Origin: Selenomonadaceae bacterium
GTDB lineage: Bacteria; Bacillota; Negativicutes; Selenomonadales; Selenomonadaceae
NCBI GenBank assembly: GCA_017515635.1
Contig: JAFWFO010000024.1
Coordinates: 29,650 to 93,649 of the forward strand
Direction of reading: 5' to 3'
DNA length: 64,000 bases
Shown: piece after piece, positions 55,166 to 63,639 of the stretch
Numbering within the stretch: position 1 is the first letter of the stretch
Layout of the letters: each line of letters begins with the position of its first letter
The notes under the pieces: model-generated
What the model was told of the DNA's origin: nothing
Database searches by the model: none
What the model saw: only the letters and a program-made list of their open reading frames with translations
Made by a program: the position numbers and the translations under genes

Positions 55166-55942
55166 TTATGAATTAAAACTCAGTGCGAAAATTATCAGCA
55201 CGCACGTTTCGGACAATGTCGTTACTGCGCCGTAAATGTCGCCCGTGACACCGCCGATTTTTTCCGTCGAAAAACTTGCGAATCGCCACGTCACGAAAGC
55301 CGCGCCCAAAGTTGCAACCAACGCCGCCACGAAAAATTTCACGTCGAAAAAGTTCAGTGCCGCAAGAAAAATTATTGCCTCGATTGTCGCGAAAATTACC
55401 GTGCGCCGCGTGGTGAATTGTGCGAACGCTTTGCCCATGCCTTCGCGCCGTGCGTAAGGGAAAATTCCGATTGTCGCGACCATCATCAGCCGCCCGATTA
55501 TTGGTGCCGAAAAAATTGCCGCGCAGATTGCCGCCGTCGAAATTTTTGCAAGCTCGGAAAGTGCCGACACGTCCAAAGCCGCAACCAAAATCATCGACAC
55601 GACGCCGAATGAGCCTGCCCGCGAATCTTTCATGATCTCCAAAATTTTTTCGCGCTCGCGTCCCGAAAACAAGCCGTCAGCCGAATCCATCAGCCCGTCG
55701 CAGTGAATTCCGCCCGTCAACAAAATCAACGCCGAAAATCCGACTGCGCCCGTCAAGAGCGGCAAATTTCCCACCGTAAAAAAATTCAGCACGCCGACAA
55801 TTCCCGCGCAAAAAATTCCGAGTACCGCGCCGACTGCAGGGAAAAATTTTACCGATTCGCCGAAACTTTTTTCAGTCCAGACGGTTTGTTTCACAACGAA
55901 AATTCGCGTCAAGAACTGCAACGCGATTAAAAACGAATTCAT
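55166..55942 (-). CDS. cobS: Adenosylcobinamide-GDP ribazoletransferase (cobalamin synthase) CobS
   Basis: This membrane enzyme joins adenosylcobinamide-GDP to alpha-ribazole in the last steps of cobalamin assembly. From the ATG at 55942 it has 258 residues, the usual length. Motifs include the start MNSFLIALQFLTRI, TGGIHCDGLMDSADGLFSGR (metal-binding DGxxD-type segment), KDSRAGSFGV and GGVTGDIYGA. About six helices are visible. An upstream in-frame ATG at 55996 would encode residues read from the neighbouring terminator hairpin and is rejected; GGTGAG precedes the chosen start. No other cobalamin genes are in the window. Confidence 0.93.
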   Translation of the reverse strand: MNSFLIALQFLTRIFVVKQTVWTEKSFGESVKFFPAVGAVLGIFCAGIVGVLNFFTVGNLPLLTGAVGFSALILLTGGIHCDGLMDSADGLFSGREREKILEIMKDSRAGSFGVVSMILVAALDVSALSELAKISTAAICAAIFSAPIIGRLMMVATIGIFPYARREGMGKAFAQFTTRRTVIFATIEAIIFLAALNFFDVKFFVAALVATLGAAFVTWRFASFSTEKIGGVTGDIYGAVTTLSETCVLIIFALSFNS

Positions 55943-55957
55943 CAATCTCACCACAAT

Positions 55958-55983
55958 CAAAAATCCCCGCCGACGTGACGGGG
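55958..55983 (-). terminator. Terminator of the deacetylase gene
   Basis: On the minus strand CCCCGTC, a five-base loop and GGCGGGG form a 7-bp stem followed by A and a T-rich run. It lies just after the deacetylase stop and just before the cobS ribosome binding site. Confidence 0.75.
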
Positions 55984-56008
55984 AAAATTTTTTCAACGCA
56001 AAATCAAA

Positions 56009-56998
56009 TTACCACGGTTGCGGCGTCATCGGCGTCACAACACCGAATTTGTAGCCCCAATCGCGCAGGAACCGAATAATTTCCGGCAGAGCTTTGACTG
56101 TCTCGGTTTTGTCGCCGTTGCAGTGCATGAGCAAAATAACCGTGCGCGGCGGTTGTTCGCCCAAATATCCGAGGACGTTGTTAATTTGCTGTGAAGCGTT
56201 CGGGCGCGAAGGCGTCGCGTCTTCAGTCAAAACGTTCCAGTCGTGTTCGACGTAGCCGCAATCTTCAACCATCGAATAAAAATTCGCGGTGAACATGCCG
56301 TTTGCTCCGCCCGGCGCACGAATGATGAACGGACGCACGCCGATAATATTTTTTATCGAGTTGTCGGTTTGAATGATTTGCTCCATGAAACTCCACGGGC
56401 TGGCGTAAAGTTGGTTATAATTGTGATTGTAGCTGTGATTTCCTATCGCGTGCCCTTCGTCAAAAATGCGTTTCAACACGGCGGGATAAGTGTCGACCAT
56501 GTTGCCGCAGACGTAGAAAGTTGCCTTAACGCCTTCAGCTTTAAGGATGTCAAGAACTTGCGGCGTAACTTTATCGTCGGGGCCGTCGTCGAACGTCAAA
56601 TAAACCACGGACTCGGCTTCGTAAGGCGTAAGCGCGGGCAGAGCAATGGGCAAACCTTTTTCCTGCCGCTCCCAAATGGTATATTTGTCGTAGACGGGAA
56701 TTGTCGGATCTGTGAGCTGAAGATTAGACAAATTGTCGTCGGCGACAACATAATCTTTGCCCGCTTGCACCGTGGCCGTCGGTTTGACTTCGGGTTTTGT
56801 TTCGTCAATTTTTGTATCGGGTTTAGTTTCTGCAGGTTTTGTTCCGTCAGATTTTCCGTCGTCGTTCGGCTCGACAACTTTTCCAGTCGCAACTTCGGTC
56901 GGAATGTCTTTTACGTCGGTTTCTTTTGCCGAATCGCCGCAACCGCCCGGAAAAATCGTCAACAGTAACAAGATCGTCAAATAAAAAAATTTTTTCAT
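56009..56998 (-). CDS. Polysaccharide deacetylase family lipoprotein
   Basis: The 329-residue protein has a hydrophobic N-terminus and a cysteine at C20 (IFPGGC|GD), a plausible though atypical lipobox. A Lys/Thr/Glu/Pro-rich linker (about 25-80) follows, then a NodB-type domain: VYLTFDDGPDD (catalytic base and metal Asp), GHAIGNHSYNHN (metal His pair), IRAPGG and VILLMHCNGD. Such enzymes remove N-acetyl groups from peptidoglycan or surface glycans. The ATG at 56998 has GAGGAG seven bases upstream, while the ATG at 57004 would be only one base from it. It is a single gene with its own promoter and terminator. Confidence 0.9.
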   Translation of the reverse strand: MKKFFYLTILLLLTIFPGGCGDSAKETDVKDIPTEVATGKVVEPNDDGKSDGTKPAETKPDTKIDETKPEVKPTATVQAGKDYVVADDNLSNLQLTDPTIPVYDKYTIWERQEKGLPIALPALTPYEAESVVYLTFDDGPDDKVTPQVLDILKAEGVKATFYVCGNMVDTYPAVLKRIFDEGHAIGNHSYNHNYNQLYASPWSFMEQIIQTDNSIKNIIGVRPFIIRAPGGANGMFTANFYSMVEDCGYVEHDWNVLTEDATPSRPNASQQINNVLGYLGEQPPRTVILLMHCNGDKTETVKALPEIIRFLRDWGYKFGVVTPMTPQPW

Positions 56999-57042
56999 TG
57001 ACATACTCCTCTCAAGGTGAAAATTCTTTGAAACTGCCGCTA

Positions 57043-57071
57043 ACTATAACGCAAGACGCATTTAGAATCAA
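57043..57071 (-). promoter_or_regulatory. Promoter of the deacetylase gene
   Basis: On the minus strand TTGATT (57071-57066) and TATAGT (57048-57043) are 17 bases apart, about 45 bases upstream of the deacetylase start. The divergent glycosyltransferase operon must use another promoter in the same 145-bp gap; a TTGACG at 57104-57109 has no good partner. Confidence 0.65.
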
Positions 57072-57143
57072 GCGCGCAAAAATTTTTTCGCCGAATAAAA
57101 GGGTTGACGCGAAACTTAGGGAAATAATCCGCGAGGTGATTTT

Positions 57144-58418
57144 ATGGTCGACAAAAATTTATTCCCGTACAATTTGGCGGTCGTCGCGATTTTCAAGGAC
57201 GAGGCACCTTATCTCCGCGAGTGGCTTGATTATCATCTTTTGGCGGGCGTCGAACATTTTTATTTATACAACAACGATTCAAGCGACGATTACGAAAAAA
57301 TTCTTGCGCCGTATGTTGAAGCGAATTTGGTCACGCTGATTGATTGGTCGGGCAAGGCAATGCAGATGCCGGCTTACAATGACGCGCTTGAAAAACATCG
57401 TTCCGAGTGTCGATATATGGCGTTCATTGATTTGGACGAATTCATTTTTCCGAAGACGGGTCAAAGCATTGTCGAAGTCGCGGACGAAATTTTTTCGCGT
57501 GATTCAAAGATTGCGGCACTTAAATTCAACTGGCAATGTTTCGGCTCAAACGGTCATGAGAAGGCGGATTATTCCAAAGGCGTTTTGGAACGTTTCACCC
57601 GCCGCGCTCCAAGTGATTGGGTTTTTGAGGACGAAGAAATCAACAAAACCGTCGCCAACTGCAATGCTTACGTGAAAATTATCGTGAATCCTCGCGCCGT
57701 GGATTGCGTCTTGAGTCCTCACCACGCGATTTGCTTTGAAGGTCTGCATTCCGTGAACACCGACGGAGAAGAAAACGAAAAGCCGATAAATTACCCGGTC
57801 GCGACGGACAAAATTGTTGTCAATCATTATTACACGAAGTCTCGCGAAGAATTTATGACAAAAATTAATCGCGGAAGTGCGTATCGCTTATTAAAACGCA
57901 AGGATGTGAAAAATTTCGAAGTCTATAATCACAATGAAATTTTCGACAACGGGATTTTAAAATATCGCAACGCCCGCGCAGAAAATTTTTCGTTGGAAAG
58001 TGACGAACAACGTCGAAGCCGCGTTGAAAAAGTTTTGATTGACATGCTGACGAAACAATCGCCGTTCGACGCGCCACCGGAATTTTTCACAGGCAAGCTT
58101 GAAACTTTTTTGACGTGCCGAAAGTTGCTGGAAGTCTTCGGCTCGCGAATCGGTAATCGGTCGGCGGAAGAATTCGCGCTGGTGTGGATTTATCAAACGC
58201 TCACGCAGGCACCAACGATAGCTCACGCGGAAATTCAAATGTTCTTGAAACATTTGCCGGAAATTTTGTCGCGTCCGTTCCCGTTGAGCCAAAAAATTTT
58301 GCGGCTGACTTGCGACGGACTTATTCCGACGTTTTGCGAGGCGTTGAAAGAAAAACAACAATGGGAAGAGCGCACTCGTTTGCTTGATCTGCAAAAATTT
58401 TTACGCTTGATAAAATAA
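57144..58418 (+). CDS. GT92-like glycosyltransferase, copy 1
   Basis: The 424-residue protein begins KNLFPYNLAVVAIFKDEA, then YLREWLDYHLLAGVEHFYLYN, the start of the GT92 / DUF23-type (GT-A fold) glycosyltransferases. The metal-binding DxD-type motif is FIDLDEFIFP (95-103). FGSNGHEKADYSKGVLERFTRRAP and the NHYYTKSREEF segment are also characteristic of the group. No signal peptide or membrane helix is seen, so it acts in the cytoplasm, probably on a surface polysaccharide or lipid-linked glycan. GAGGTGATTTT directly before the ATG is repeated before each copy in the array. It is the first of four tandem genes. Confidence 0.85.
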   Translation: MVDKNLFPYNLAVVAIFKDEAPYLREWLDYHLLAGVEHFYLYNNDSSDDYEKILAPYVEANLVTLIDWSGKAMQMPAYNDALEKHRSECRYMAFIDLDEFIFPKTGQSIVEVADEIFSRDSKIAALKFNWQCFGSNGHEKADYSKGVLERFTRRAPSDWVFEDEEINKTVANCNAYVKIIVNPRAVDCVLSPHHAICFEGLHSVNTDGEENEKPINYPVATDKIVVNHYYTKSREEFMTKINRGSAYRLLKRKDVKNFEVYNHNEIFDNGILKYRNARAENFSLESDEQRRSRVEKVLIDMLTKQSPFDAPPEFFTGKLETFLTCRKLLEVFGSRIGNRSAEEFALVWIYQTLTQAPTIAHAEIQMFLKHLPEILSRPFPLSQKILRLTCDGLIPTFCEALKEKQQWEERTRLLDLQKFLRLIK

Positions 58419-58434
58419 GTTGCGAGGTGATGAC

Positions 58435-59679
58435 GTGGACAAAAATTTGTTCCCGTACAATTTGGCGGTCGTAGCCATTTTCAAAGACGAGGCGGCTTAT
58501 CTCCGCGAGTGGCTTGATTATCATCTTTTGGCGGGCGTCGAACATTTTTACTTGTACAACAACGATTCAAGCGACGATTACGAAAAAATTCTTGCGCCGT
58601 ATGTCGAAGCGAATTTGGTCACGCTGATTGATTGGTCGGGCAAGGCAATGCAAAATCCCGCTTACCTGGACGCGCTGAATCGTTTCAGATTTTTTTGCCG
58701 ATACATGGCGGTTATCGATTTGGACGAATTTATTTTGCCGCTGACAAATCAAAGCATTGTCGAAGTCGTTGACGAAACTTTGTCGCGTGACAATCGGGCG
58801 CAGGCTTTGGCGATAAGATGGCGAATGTTCGGCTCGAACGGTCATGAAACGGCGGATTTTTCACGCGGCGTATTGGAACGTTTCACGCGGCGCGCTCCCG
58901 ACGAGGACGCCGTTGCCGAACCTTACGTTAAAATTATCGGCAACCCGCGCAGTATGAAATTTTTTTCCGGCTCGCACTTCAGTCATCATTTCGGCGGAAA
59001 TTTCACCGTCGACGAATTCGGCAATAAAGTCACCACTTACAGGACTGCGGGCACTGTCGTCGAAAAAATCACGCTCAATCACTACGCCGCCAAGTCGCTC
59101 GAAGAATTCAGCCGCAAAGACAGTCGCGGCGTCGCTGACAGATTAATTACCAATCTTTACACGAAAGATTTGTTCGATTCGCTTGACCGCAATGAAGTTT
59201 TCGACGACGGGATTTTGAGATACCGCGCCGCCCGCGCTGAAAATTTTTCGTTTGAAAGTGACGAGCAAAGAATTTTCCGCACTGAAAAATTTTTGGTCGA
59301 CACGCTGACAAAATGTTCGCCGTTCGACGCACCGTCGGAATTTTTCACGGACAAGCTTGAAACTTTTTTGACATGCCGAAAGTTGGCTCAAGTCCTCGGC
59401 ACCCGAATCGGAAACAAATCGGCGGAAGAATATGCGCTTGTTTGGATTTATCAAAGTTTCGTGACGCGGCACCCGTTCAATTACGCCGAGTTGCAACTTT
59501 TGCTGAACGAATTGCCCGCGCTGTTGAGTCGCCCGTTTCCGCTGTGCCGAAAAATTTTGCGGCTGGTCGACGAAAAACTTTTCCCGCTGATTGACGAAAA
59601 CTTAAAACAGGCGCAAAATTGGGGCGGCTTGTATTACATGAATTACACGCGACAACTTTTGAATTCAATTTTGAGGTGA
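58435..59679 (+). CDS. GT92-like glycosyltransferase, copy 2
   Basis: The 414-residue paralogue of copy 1 has nearly the same first 72 residues, the motif VIDLDEFILP, and a similar C-terminal part (RAARAENFSFESDEQR ... FLTCRKLAQVLGTRIGNKSAEEYALVWIYQ). The central part (about residues 125-260) differs strongly, carrying a KFFSGSHFSHHFGG segment instead. The GTG at 58435 is chosen because GAGGTGA stands four bases upstream exactly as in the other copies. It lies 16 bp after copy 1. Confidence 0.85.
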   Translation: MDKNLFPYNLAVVAIFKDEAAYLREWLDYHLLAGVEHFYLYNNDSSDDYEKILAPYVEANLVTLIDWSGKAMQNPAYLDALNRFRFFCRYMAVIDLDEFILPLTNQSIVEVVDETLSRDNRAQALAIRWRMFGSNGHETADFSRGVLERFTRRAPDEDAVAEPYVKIIGNPRSMKFFSGSHFSHHFGGNFTVDEFGNKVTTYRTAGTVVEKITLNHYAAKSLEEFSRKDSRGVADRLITNLYTKDLFDSLDRNEVFDDGILRYRAARAENFSFESDEQRIFRTEKFLVDTLTKCSPFDAPSEFFTDKLETFLTCRKLAQVLGTRIGNKSAEEYALVWIYQSFVTRHPFNYAELQLLLNELPALLSRPFPLCRKILRLVDEKLFPLIDENLKQAQNWGGLYYMNYTRQLLNSILR

Positions 59680-59683
59680 TTTT

Positions 59684-60970
59684 TTGGTCGACAAAAATTT
59701 GTTCCCGTACAATTTGGCGGTCGTCGCGATTTTCAAAGACGAGGCGGCTTATCTCCGCGAGTGGCTTGATTATCATCTTTTGGCGGGCGTCGAACATTTT
59801 TACTTGTACAACAACGATTCAAGCGACGATTACGAAAAAATTCTTGCGCCGTATGTTGAAGCGAATTTGGTCACGCTGATTGATTGGTCGGGCAAGGCAA
59901 TGCAGATGCCCGCTTACAACGACGCGTTGGAACGTTTCAGATTTTTTTGCCGATATATGGCGTTCATTGATTTGGACGAGTTTATTTTTCCGAAGACGGG
60001 TCAAAGCATTGTTGAAGTCGCGGACGAAATTTTGTCGCGTGACGACACTGTTGCGGCTCTCGGAATTAACTGGCAAATTTTCGGCTCAAACGGTCACGAA
60101 ACGGCGGATTTAAGTCGCGGAGTTGTGGAACGTTTTACGCGCCGTGCCGAAAAAAATTGGGCTCCCGTGAGTGCCGAAAAAATTTACGAAGGCAACACCG
60201 ATAAGCCGCTCGGAAACATTTTAATTAAAACAATCGCCAATCCTCGCGCAACGCATTATTTTTATAATCCACATTTCGCAGTTCATTTTGTCCATTTTCG
60301 TGCGGTCAATGAGAATGGACACCACGTCGAAAAATTTTTCAACCTGCCGATAACTGCTGACAAAATCGCCATCAATCACTACTCTACGAGATCTCGCGAA
60401 GAATTTTTGAAAAAATTTAATCGCGGGCGTTCGGATATCATTGGCGGATATTCTTTAAATACGTTCGACAGTTATGACCGCAATGAAGTTTTCGACGACA
60501 GGATTTTGAAATACCGCGCCGCCCGCGCTGAAAATTTTTCGTTTGAAAGTGACGAACAACGTCGGAATCGCGTTGAAAAAGTTTTGGTCGACGCGTTGAC
60601 AAAATGTTCACCGTTTGATGCGCCACCGGAATTTTTCACGGGCAAGCTTGAAACTTTTTTGACGTGCCGAAAGTTGGCGGAAGTTTTCGGCACGCGAATC
60701 GGAAACAAGTCGGCGGAAGAATATGCGCTGGTCTGGATTTATCAGACGCTCAACACGGACGGAGTTTTGACTTACGCGGACTTACAACTTTTCGCGGACG
60801 AGTTGCCCGAAATTTTGTCGCGCCCGTTCCCTGTGGCAAAAAAAGTTACGCGGCTGTTTTCGGAAAAAGTTCTGCCCGCAATGAGCGAAGCCGCCAAAAT
60901 GTCGTGCCCGTGGAAAGAGCTTAAGGACATCAAATATTTGCAACGCATGTTGAATTTAATTTTGAGGTGA
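59684..60970 (+). CDS. GT92-like glycosyltransferase, copy 3
   Basis: The 428-residue paralogue is closest to copy 1. It shares the N-terminal 80 residues almost exactly and FIDLDEFIFPKTGQS, and a perfect DNA run of about 100 bp is shared with copy 1 (near 57270-57370 and 59810-59910). Its central region is again distinct (ATHYFYNPHFAVHFVHF). The C-terminal half carries the common RAENFSFESDEQRRNRVEKVL segment. The start is TTG after GAGGTGATTTT, 4 bp after copy 2. Confidence 0.85.
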   Translation: MVDKNLFPYNLAVVAIFKDEAAYLREWLDYHLLAGVEHFYLYNNDSSDDYEKILAPYVEANLVTLIDWSGKAMQMPAYNDALERFRFFCRYMAFIDLDEFIFPKTGQSIVEVADEILSRDDTVAALGINWQIFGSNGHETADLSRGVVERFTRRAEKNWAPVSAEKIYEGNTDKPLGNILIKTIANPRATHYFYNPHFAVHFVHFRAVNENGHHVEKFFNLPITADKIAINHYSTRSREEFLKKFNRGRSDIIGGYSLNTFDSYDRNEVFDDRILKYRAARAENFSFESDEQRRNRVEKVLVDALTKCSPFDAPPEFFTGKLETFLTCRKLAEVFGTRIGNKSAEEYALVWIYQTLNTDGVLTYADLQLFADELPEILSRPFPVAKKVTRLFSEKVLPAMSEAAKMSCPWKELKDIKYLQRMLNLILR

Positions 60971-60974
60971 TTTT

Positions 60975-62216
60975 ATGGTTGACAAAAGATTATTTTTGCA
61001 TGACCTGTCGGTTGTGTCGTTCCTGCGCAAAAACGAGGGGCGTTACTTGAAGGAGTGGCTCGATTATCATTTGGCGGCGGGCGTCGATCATTTTTTCCTG
61101 TACGACAATGTGCCCGTTGACGAGACAAGCGAACTGCTCAAGCCTTATGTCAAAGATGAGCTGGTCGACTATTTCCCCGTGCAGGGCGAATTGATGCAAA
61201 TCCCCGCTTACAACGACGCGGCGCGCAGATTTCGTTACGTCACGCGGTACATGGCTTTCATCGAATTGGATGAATTTTTGTTCCCGAAAACCGAACAGAG
61301 CATTGCCGAAGTCGCGGACGAAATTTTTTCGCGTGATGAACGTGCGGCGGCTTTGGTCGTCAATCAACAAGTTTTCGGCTCAAGCGGACAAGAATCGGCA
61401 GATTTGTCTAAAGGCGTGCTCGAACGTTTTACCCGCCGTGCTCCGCGTGACTGGTTTATCGCGCCTGCCGAAGGTGTTGCGCCCGCAGGAAATATTTTCG
61501 TGCGCACGATTGCCAATCCGCGATACATTCGTTACATTGTCAATCCGCATTTCGCTTACTACTTCGACGGGAAATTTGCCGTCAACAGCGCGGGCGGTCG
61601 CGTGACGCATTGGGGCTCGGAACCGGTCTTGAGCGATAAAATTGTCGTCAATCACTATGTCAAGAGCAAGGAAGAATTTTTCGATAAATTTAACGACGAA
61701 ACACTTTTTGAAAAGCTCGACCGCAACGACGAAGTTGACGAAGACATTCAGATTTATCACGAACTGCGCGCCGAAAATTACACGCCGCCGAAAAAATTTG
61801 AGCGCGAAAATTATTTCCGCACACTCGAACAAATTATTTTGCCTGCCGTGCGTTCGGACGTGCCGCAAGATTTTTACGAAGGCAAGTTGGAATTATTTTT
61901 GACGTGCAGAGCTTTGGCGGGAATTTTGAAACGCCGTTACCCGAAAGACAATCGCGGCAAATTCATGGAAGAGGCCGCCTTGCGCGCCGCTCACCGCACA
62001 CATTTCAGCAAGATGACTTTCGCCGAAACAATGTTGATGATAAATTCGTTGCCGCCGATTTTGTCGTTGCCTTATCCCGTCGTCGAAGACATTCGCAAAA
62101 ACTGCATGAGTTTCGCCCGCCAAATAATGAACGACCTGAAACGCAACATGCGCTGGGATGCCTTCGTCGAGATGGGAAACTATATGGATTTGCTCAACGC
62201 GTTCGGAGCAAAATGA
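60975..62216 (+). CDS. GT92-like glycosyltransferase, divergent copy 4
   Basis: The 413-residue member is much less similar than copies 1-3 but keeps the layout: VVSFLRKNEGRYLKEWLDYHLAAGVDHFFLYDN at the start (read from about residue 9), FIELDEFLFPKTEQS, GSSGQESADLSKGVLERFTRRAP and a HFAYYFDGKF segment. The first Asp of the DLDEF motif is Glu here. The C-terminus (LFLTCRALAGILKRRYP) is only distantly related. The ATG follows the same GAGGTGATTTT leader, 4 bp after copy 3. It was probably the oldest duplicate or a separate acquisition. Confidence 0.85.
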   Translation: MVDKRLFLHDLSVVSFLRKNEGRYLKEWLDYHLAAGVDHFFLYDNVPVDETSELLKPYVKDELVDYFPVQGELMQIPAYNDAARRFRYVTRYMAFIELDEFLFPKTEQSIAEVADEIFSRDERAAALVVNQQVFGSSGQESADLSKGVLERFTRRAPRDWFIAPAEGVAPAGNIFVRTIANPRYIRYIVNPHFAYYFDGKFAVNSAGGRVTHWGSEPVLSDKIVVNHYVKSKEEFFDKFNDETLFEKLDRNDEVDEDIQIYHELRAENYTPPKKFERENYFRTLEQIILPAVRSDVPQDFYEGKLELFLTCRALAGILKRRYPKDNRGKFMEEAALRAAHRTHFSKMTFAETMLMINSLPPILSLPYPVVEDIRKNCMSFARQIMNDLKRNMRWDAFVEMGNYMDLLNAFGAK

Positions 62217-62267
62217 CGCAAGCATTTAACAGCTGACGGAGACGGCGAAGACAAGCCCGAAAATAAT

Positions 62268-62300
62268 AGGAACAAGAAACTAAACTTGTTCCTTGTTCCT
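62268..62300. repeat. TTGTTCC heptamer hairpin after the glycosyltransferase operon
   Basis: AGGAACAAG (62268-62276) pairs with CTTGTTCCT (62285-62293) over 9 bp with an eight-base loop, and another TTGTTCC unit follows. It may act as a transcript end, but no T run follows. The period is again seven. Confidence 0.55.
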
Positions 62301-62312
62301 ACTCACTCGTTC

Positions 62313-62642
62313 TTAATCGGGATTTTTCGGCGTCACAACCTTGGGCGGTTTTGCGGGTTTGGGCGTCACGACTTTGGGCGGTTTTGCGGGACGAGGTTCT
62401 TCGGTTTCGGGAACTTCGTCTTTTTTCGGCGGATTGTTGTTTTGAGGCTCGTCGGGCATTACCGTATCGCGGAACTTTGACCAAAAATCTAAATATCTGC
62501 AATTGAATTCGGGACAAAGCGTCATTGATTGTTCCGAAATTTTTTCGTTTAAGTTTGAGGCTTCGGCAGACGAGAGGTCAACGATAAATATTGCGCTGAC
62601 AACTGCCGTTGCCAATATTAAATTTTTCGCTAACCTTCTCAT
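62313..62642 (-). CDS. Small exported protein with Pro/Lys-rich tail
   Basis: The 109-residue protein has a signal peptide (about 1-28, LILATAVVSAIFIVDLSSAEA) and a short region with two cysteines (TLCPEFNCRYLDF). The C-terminal tail is rich in Pro and Lys, with a near-duplicate PAKPPKVVTPK unit. No family is recognised. AAGGAATG lies about nine bases before the ATG. It is the last of three tandem minus-strand genes that all encode small exported Pro-rich proteins, which suggests a common role at the cell surface, perhaps in wall binding. Confidence 0.7.
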   Translation of the reverse strand: MRRLAKNLILATAVVSAIFIVDLSSAEASNLNEKISEQSMTLCPEFNCRYLDFWSKFRDTVMPDEPQNNNPPKKDEVPETEEPRPAKPPKVVTPKPAKPPKVVTPKNPD

Positions 62643-62668
62643 CGGAATTCATTCCTTGTGGAAAATTT

Positions 62669-62980
62669 TTATCTGTGCGGGGCACGCGGGACGAATCTTC
62701 CGCGATTGTCGCGACCGGGTTGCGGTTTGCTTGGGAGATAACGCGGCGTCGGTCTTACGGGCACTCGCGACGGATAAACTTTTGCGGGCTTGGCGGGGTC
62801 GCGTCTGCCCATGTTTATCGGCGGTACGAACGGGCGGCGAAGTCTCGGCGGCACGACGCTTCTTTGTTCGACGAAGATTTTTCCGTCAACATTTAAATCT
62901 GTCGCGTGAACTTGAGCCGCAAAAAAATTTATGATTGCAACGACCGAGATTATCGCTAAGAAATTGGCGATTTTTTTCAT
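62669..62980 (-). CDS. Small exported Pro/Arg-rich protein
   Basis: The 103-residue protein has a signal peptide (about 1-26, IANFLAIISVVAIINFFAAQ then VHA) and a mature part that is basic and rich in Pro, Arg and Val (SVVPPRLRRPFVPPINMGRR, then RPTPRYLPSKPQPGRDNRG). No domain is recognised. GGGGGA about nine bases before the ATG supports the start. It lies 26 bp upstream of the previous gene in the same direction. Its low-complexity basic tail could bind polyanions such as teichoic acid-like or lipopolysaccharide polymers, but that is speculation. Confidence 0.7.
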   Translation of the reverse strand: MKKIANFLAIISVVAIINFFAAQVHATDLNVDGKIFVEQRSVVPPRLRRPFVPPINMGRRDPAKPAKVYPSRVPVRPTPRYLPSKPQPGRDNRGRFVPRAPHR

Positions 62981-63067
62981 TTTAGCACGTCCCCCAAACG
63001 CCGAAAAACGGAAAGCCTGTTTTGGCTGACTTCCCGCTGTTTCGCTATTTACTGAAGAAACTTTGAC

Positions 63068-63325
63068 TTAATGTCTGTGGGGAGGCGGCGGGGGAGGCGG
63101 CGGCGGAACATGTCCGTGACTCCAGTCGTCGTCATATGGATTCGGAGGCAGTTGATGATGATGTGCAGGCGGTGGCGGTGGCGGAAGCAGTGCCATTTCG
63201 CTTAATTCGATTCCTTTCAAGCCGGTTGACGAATCAAGAACGGCCGCTTGCGCGTCATTCATCAGCCCAAAGTTCAGCGCACCGCAGATAGCAAGAGCCG
63301 TCAAGCCCGCAAAGATTTTTTTCAA
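63068..63325 (-). CDS. Small exported Pro/His-rich protein
   Basis: From the TTG at 63325 this is an 85-residue protein with a signal peptide (MKKIFAGLTALAICGALNFG, then LMNDAQA) and a mature part ending in two polyproline runs separated by histidine- and aspartate-rich stretches (AHHHQLPPNPYDDDWSHGH). GGAAGTGA upstream selects the TTG; the earlier ATG at 63352 has no ribosome binding site and would hide the signal peptide. The His/Asp content suggests possible metal binding, which is inference. It is third in the row of exported small proteins. Confidence 0.7.
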   Translation of the reverse strand: MKKIFAGLTALAICGALNFGLMNDAQAAVLDSSTGLKGIELSEMALLPPPPPPAHHHQLPPNPYDDDWSHGHVPPPPPPPPPHRH

Positions 63326-63348
63326 CGTGGTCACTTCCTTTGATGGAT

Positions 63349-63450
63349 TCATGCGACTTCGCGCAGGAAGAAGATTGCCAAAAGCCCGCCGACTATTTCG
63401 TTCGGAAGACCGAGGGCAAATCCAAGCAGTGCCAGAATCAACAACAACAT
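63349..63450 (-). CDS. 33-residue hydrophobic membrane microprotein
   Basis: A short frame encodes MLLLILALLGFALGLPNEIV followed by GGLLAIFFLREVA. It is two hydrophobic stretches around a polar LPNE turn, ending in a charged RE pair. AGGAGG (63459-63464) lies eight bases before the ATG within a longer GGAAGGAGGGAG, so the ribosome binding site is among the strongest in this part of the window. The family is not recognised; a membrane-embedded regulator or structural peptide is plausible. It is upstream of the Pro/His-rich protein in the same direction and may be co-transcribed with it. Confidence 0.6.
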   Translation of the reverse strand: MLLLILALLGFALGLPNEIVGGLLAIFFLREVA

Positions 63451-63639
63451 TTGAACTCCCTCCTTCCGTCGACTTCGTTTACAATCTTCAAGTTGCAATG
63501 ATTGTACAAACTTCGCCCCTGTTTGTCATTAGCTGAAGATTAAAATTCCCGCGAAAATCCTTCCCGTCGTGACGCCAACTTTCCCGCCGTGACGCGATTT
63601 TAGTTCGTGGGCGGTTCCGTTCGTTTCGGTTCGTAGCTT

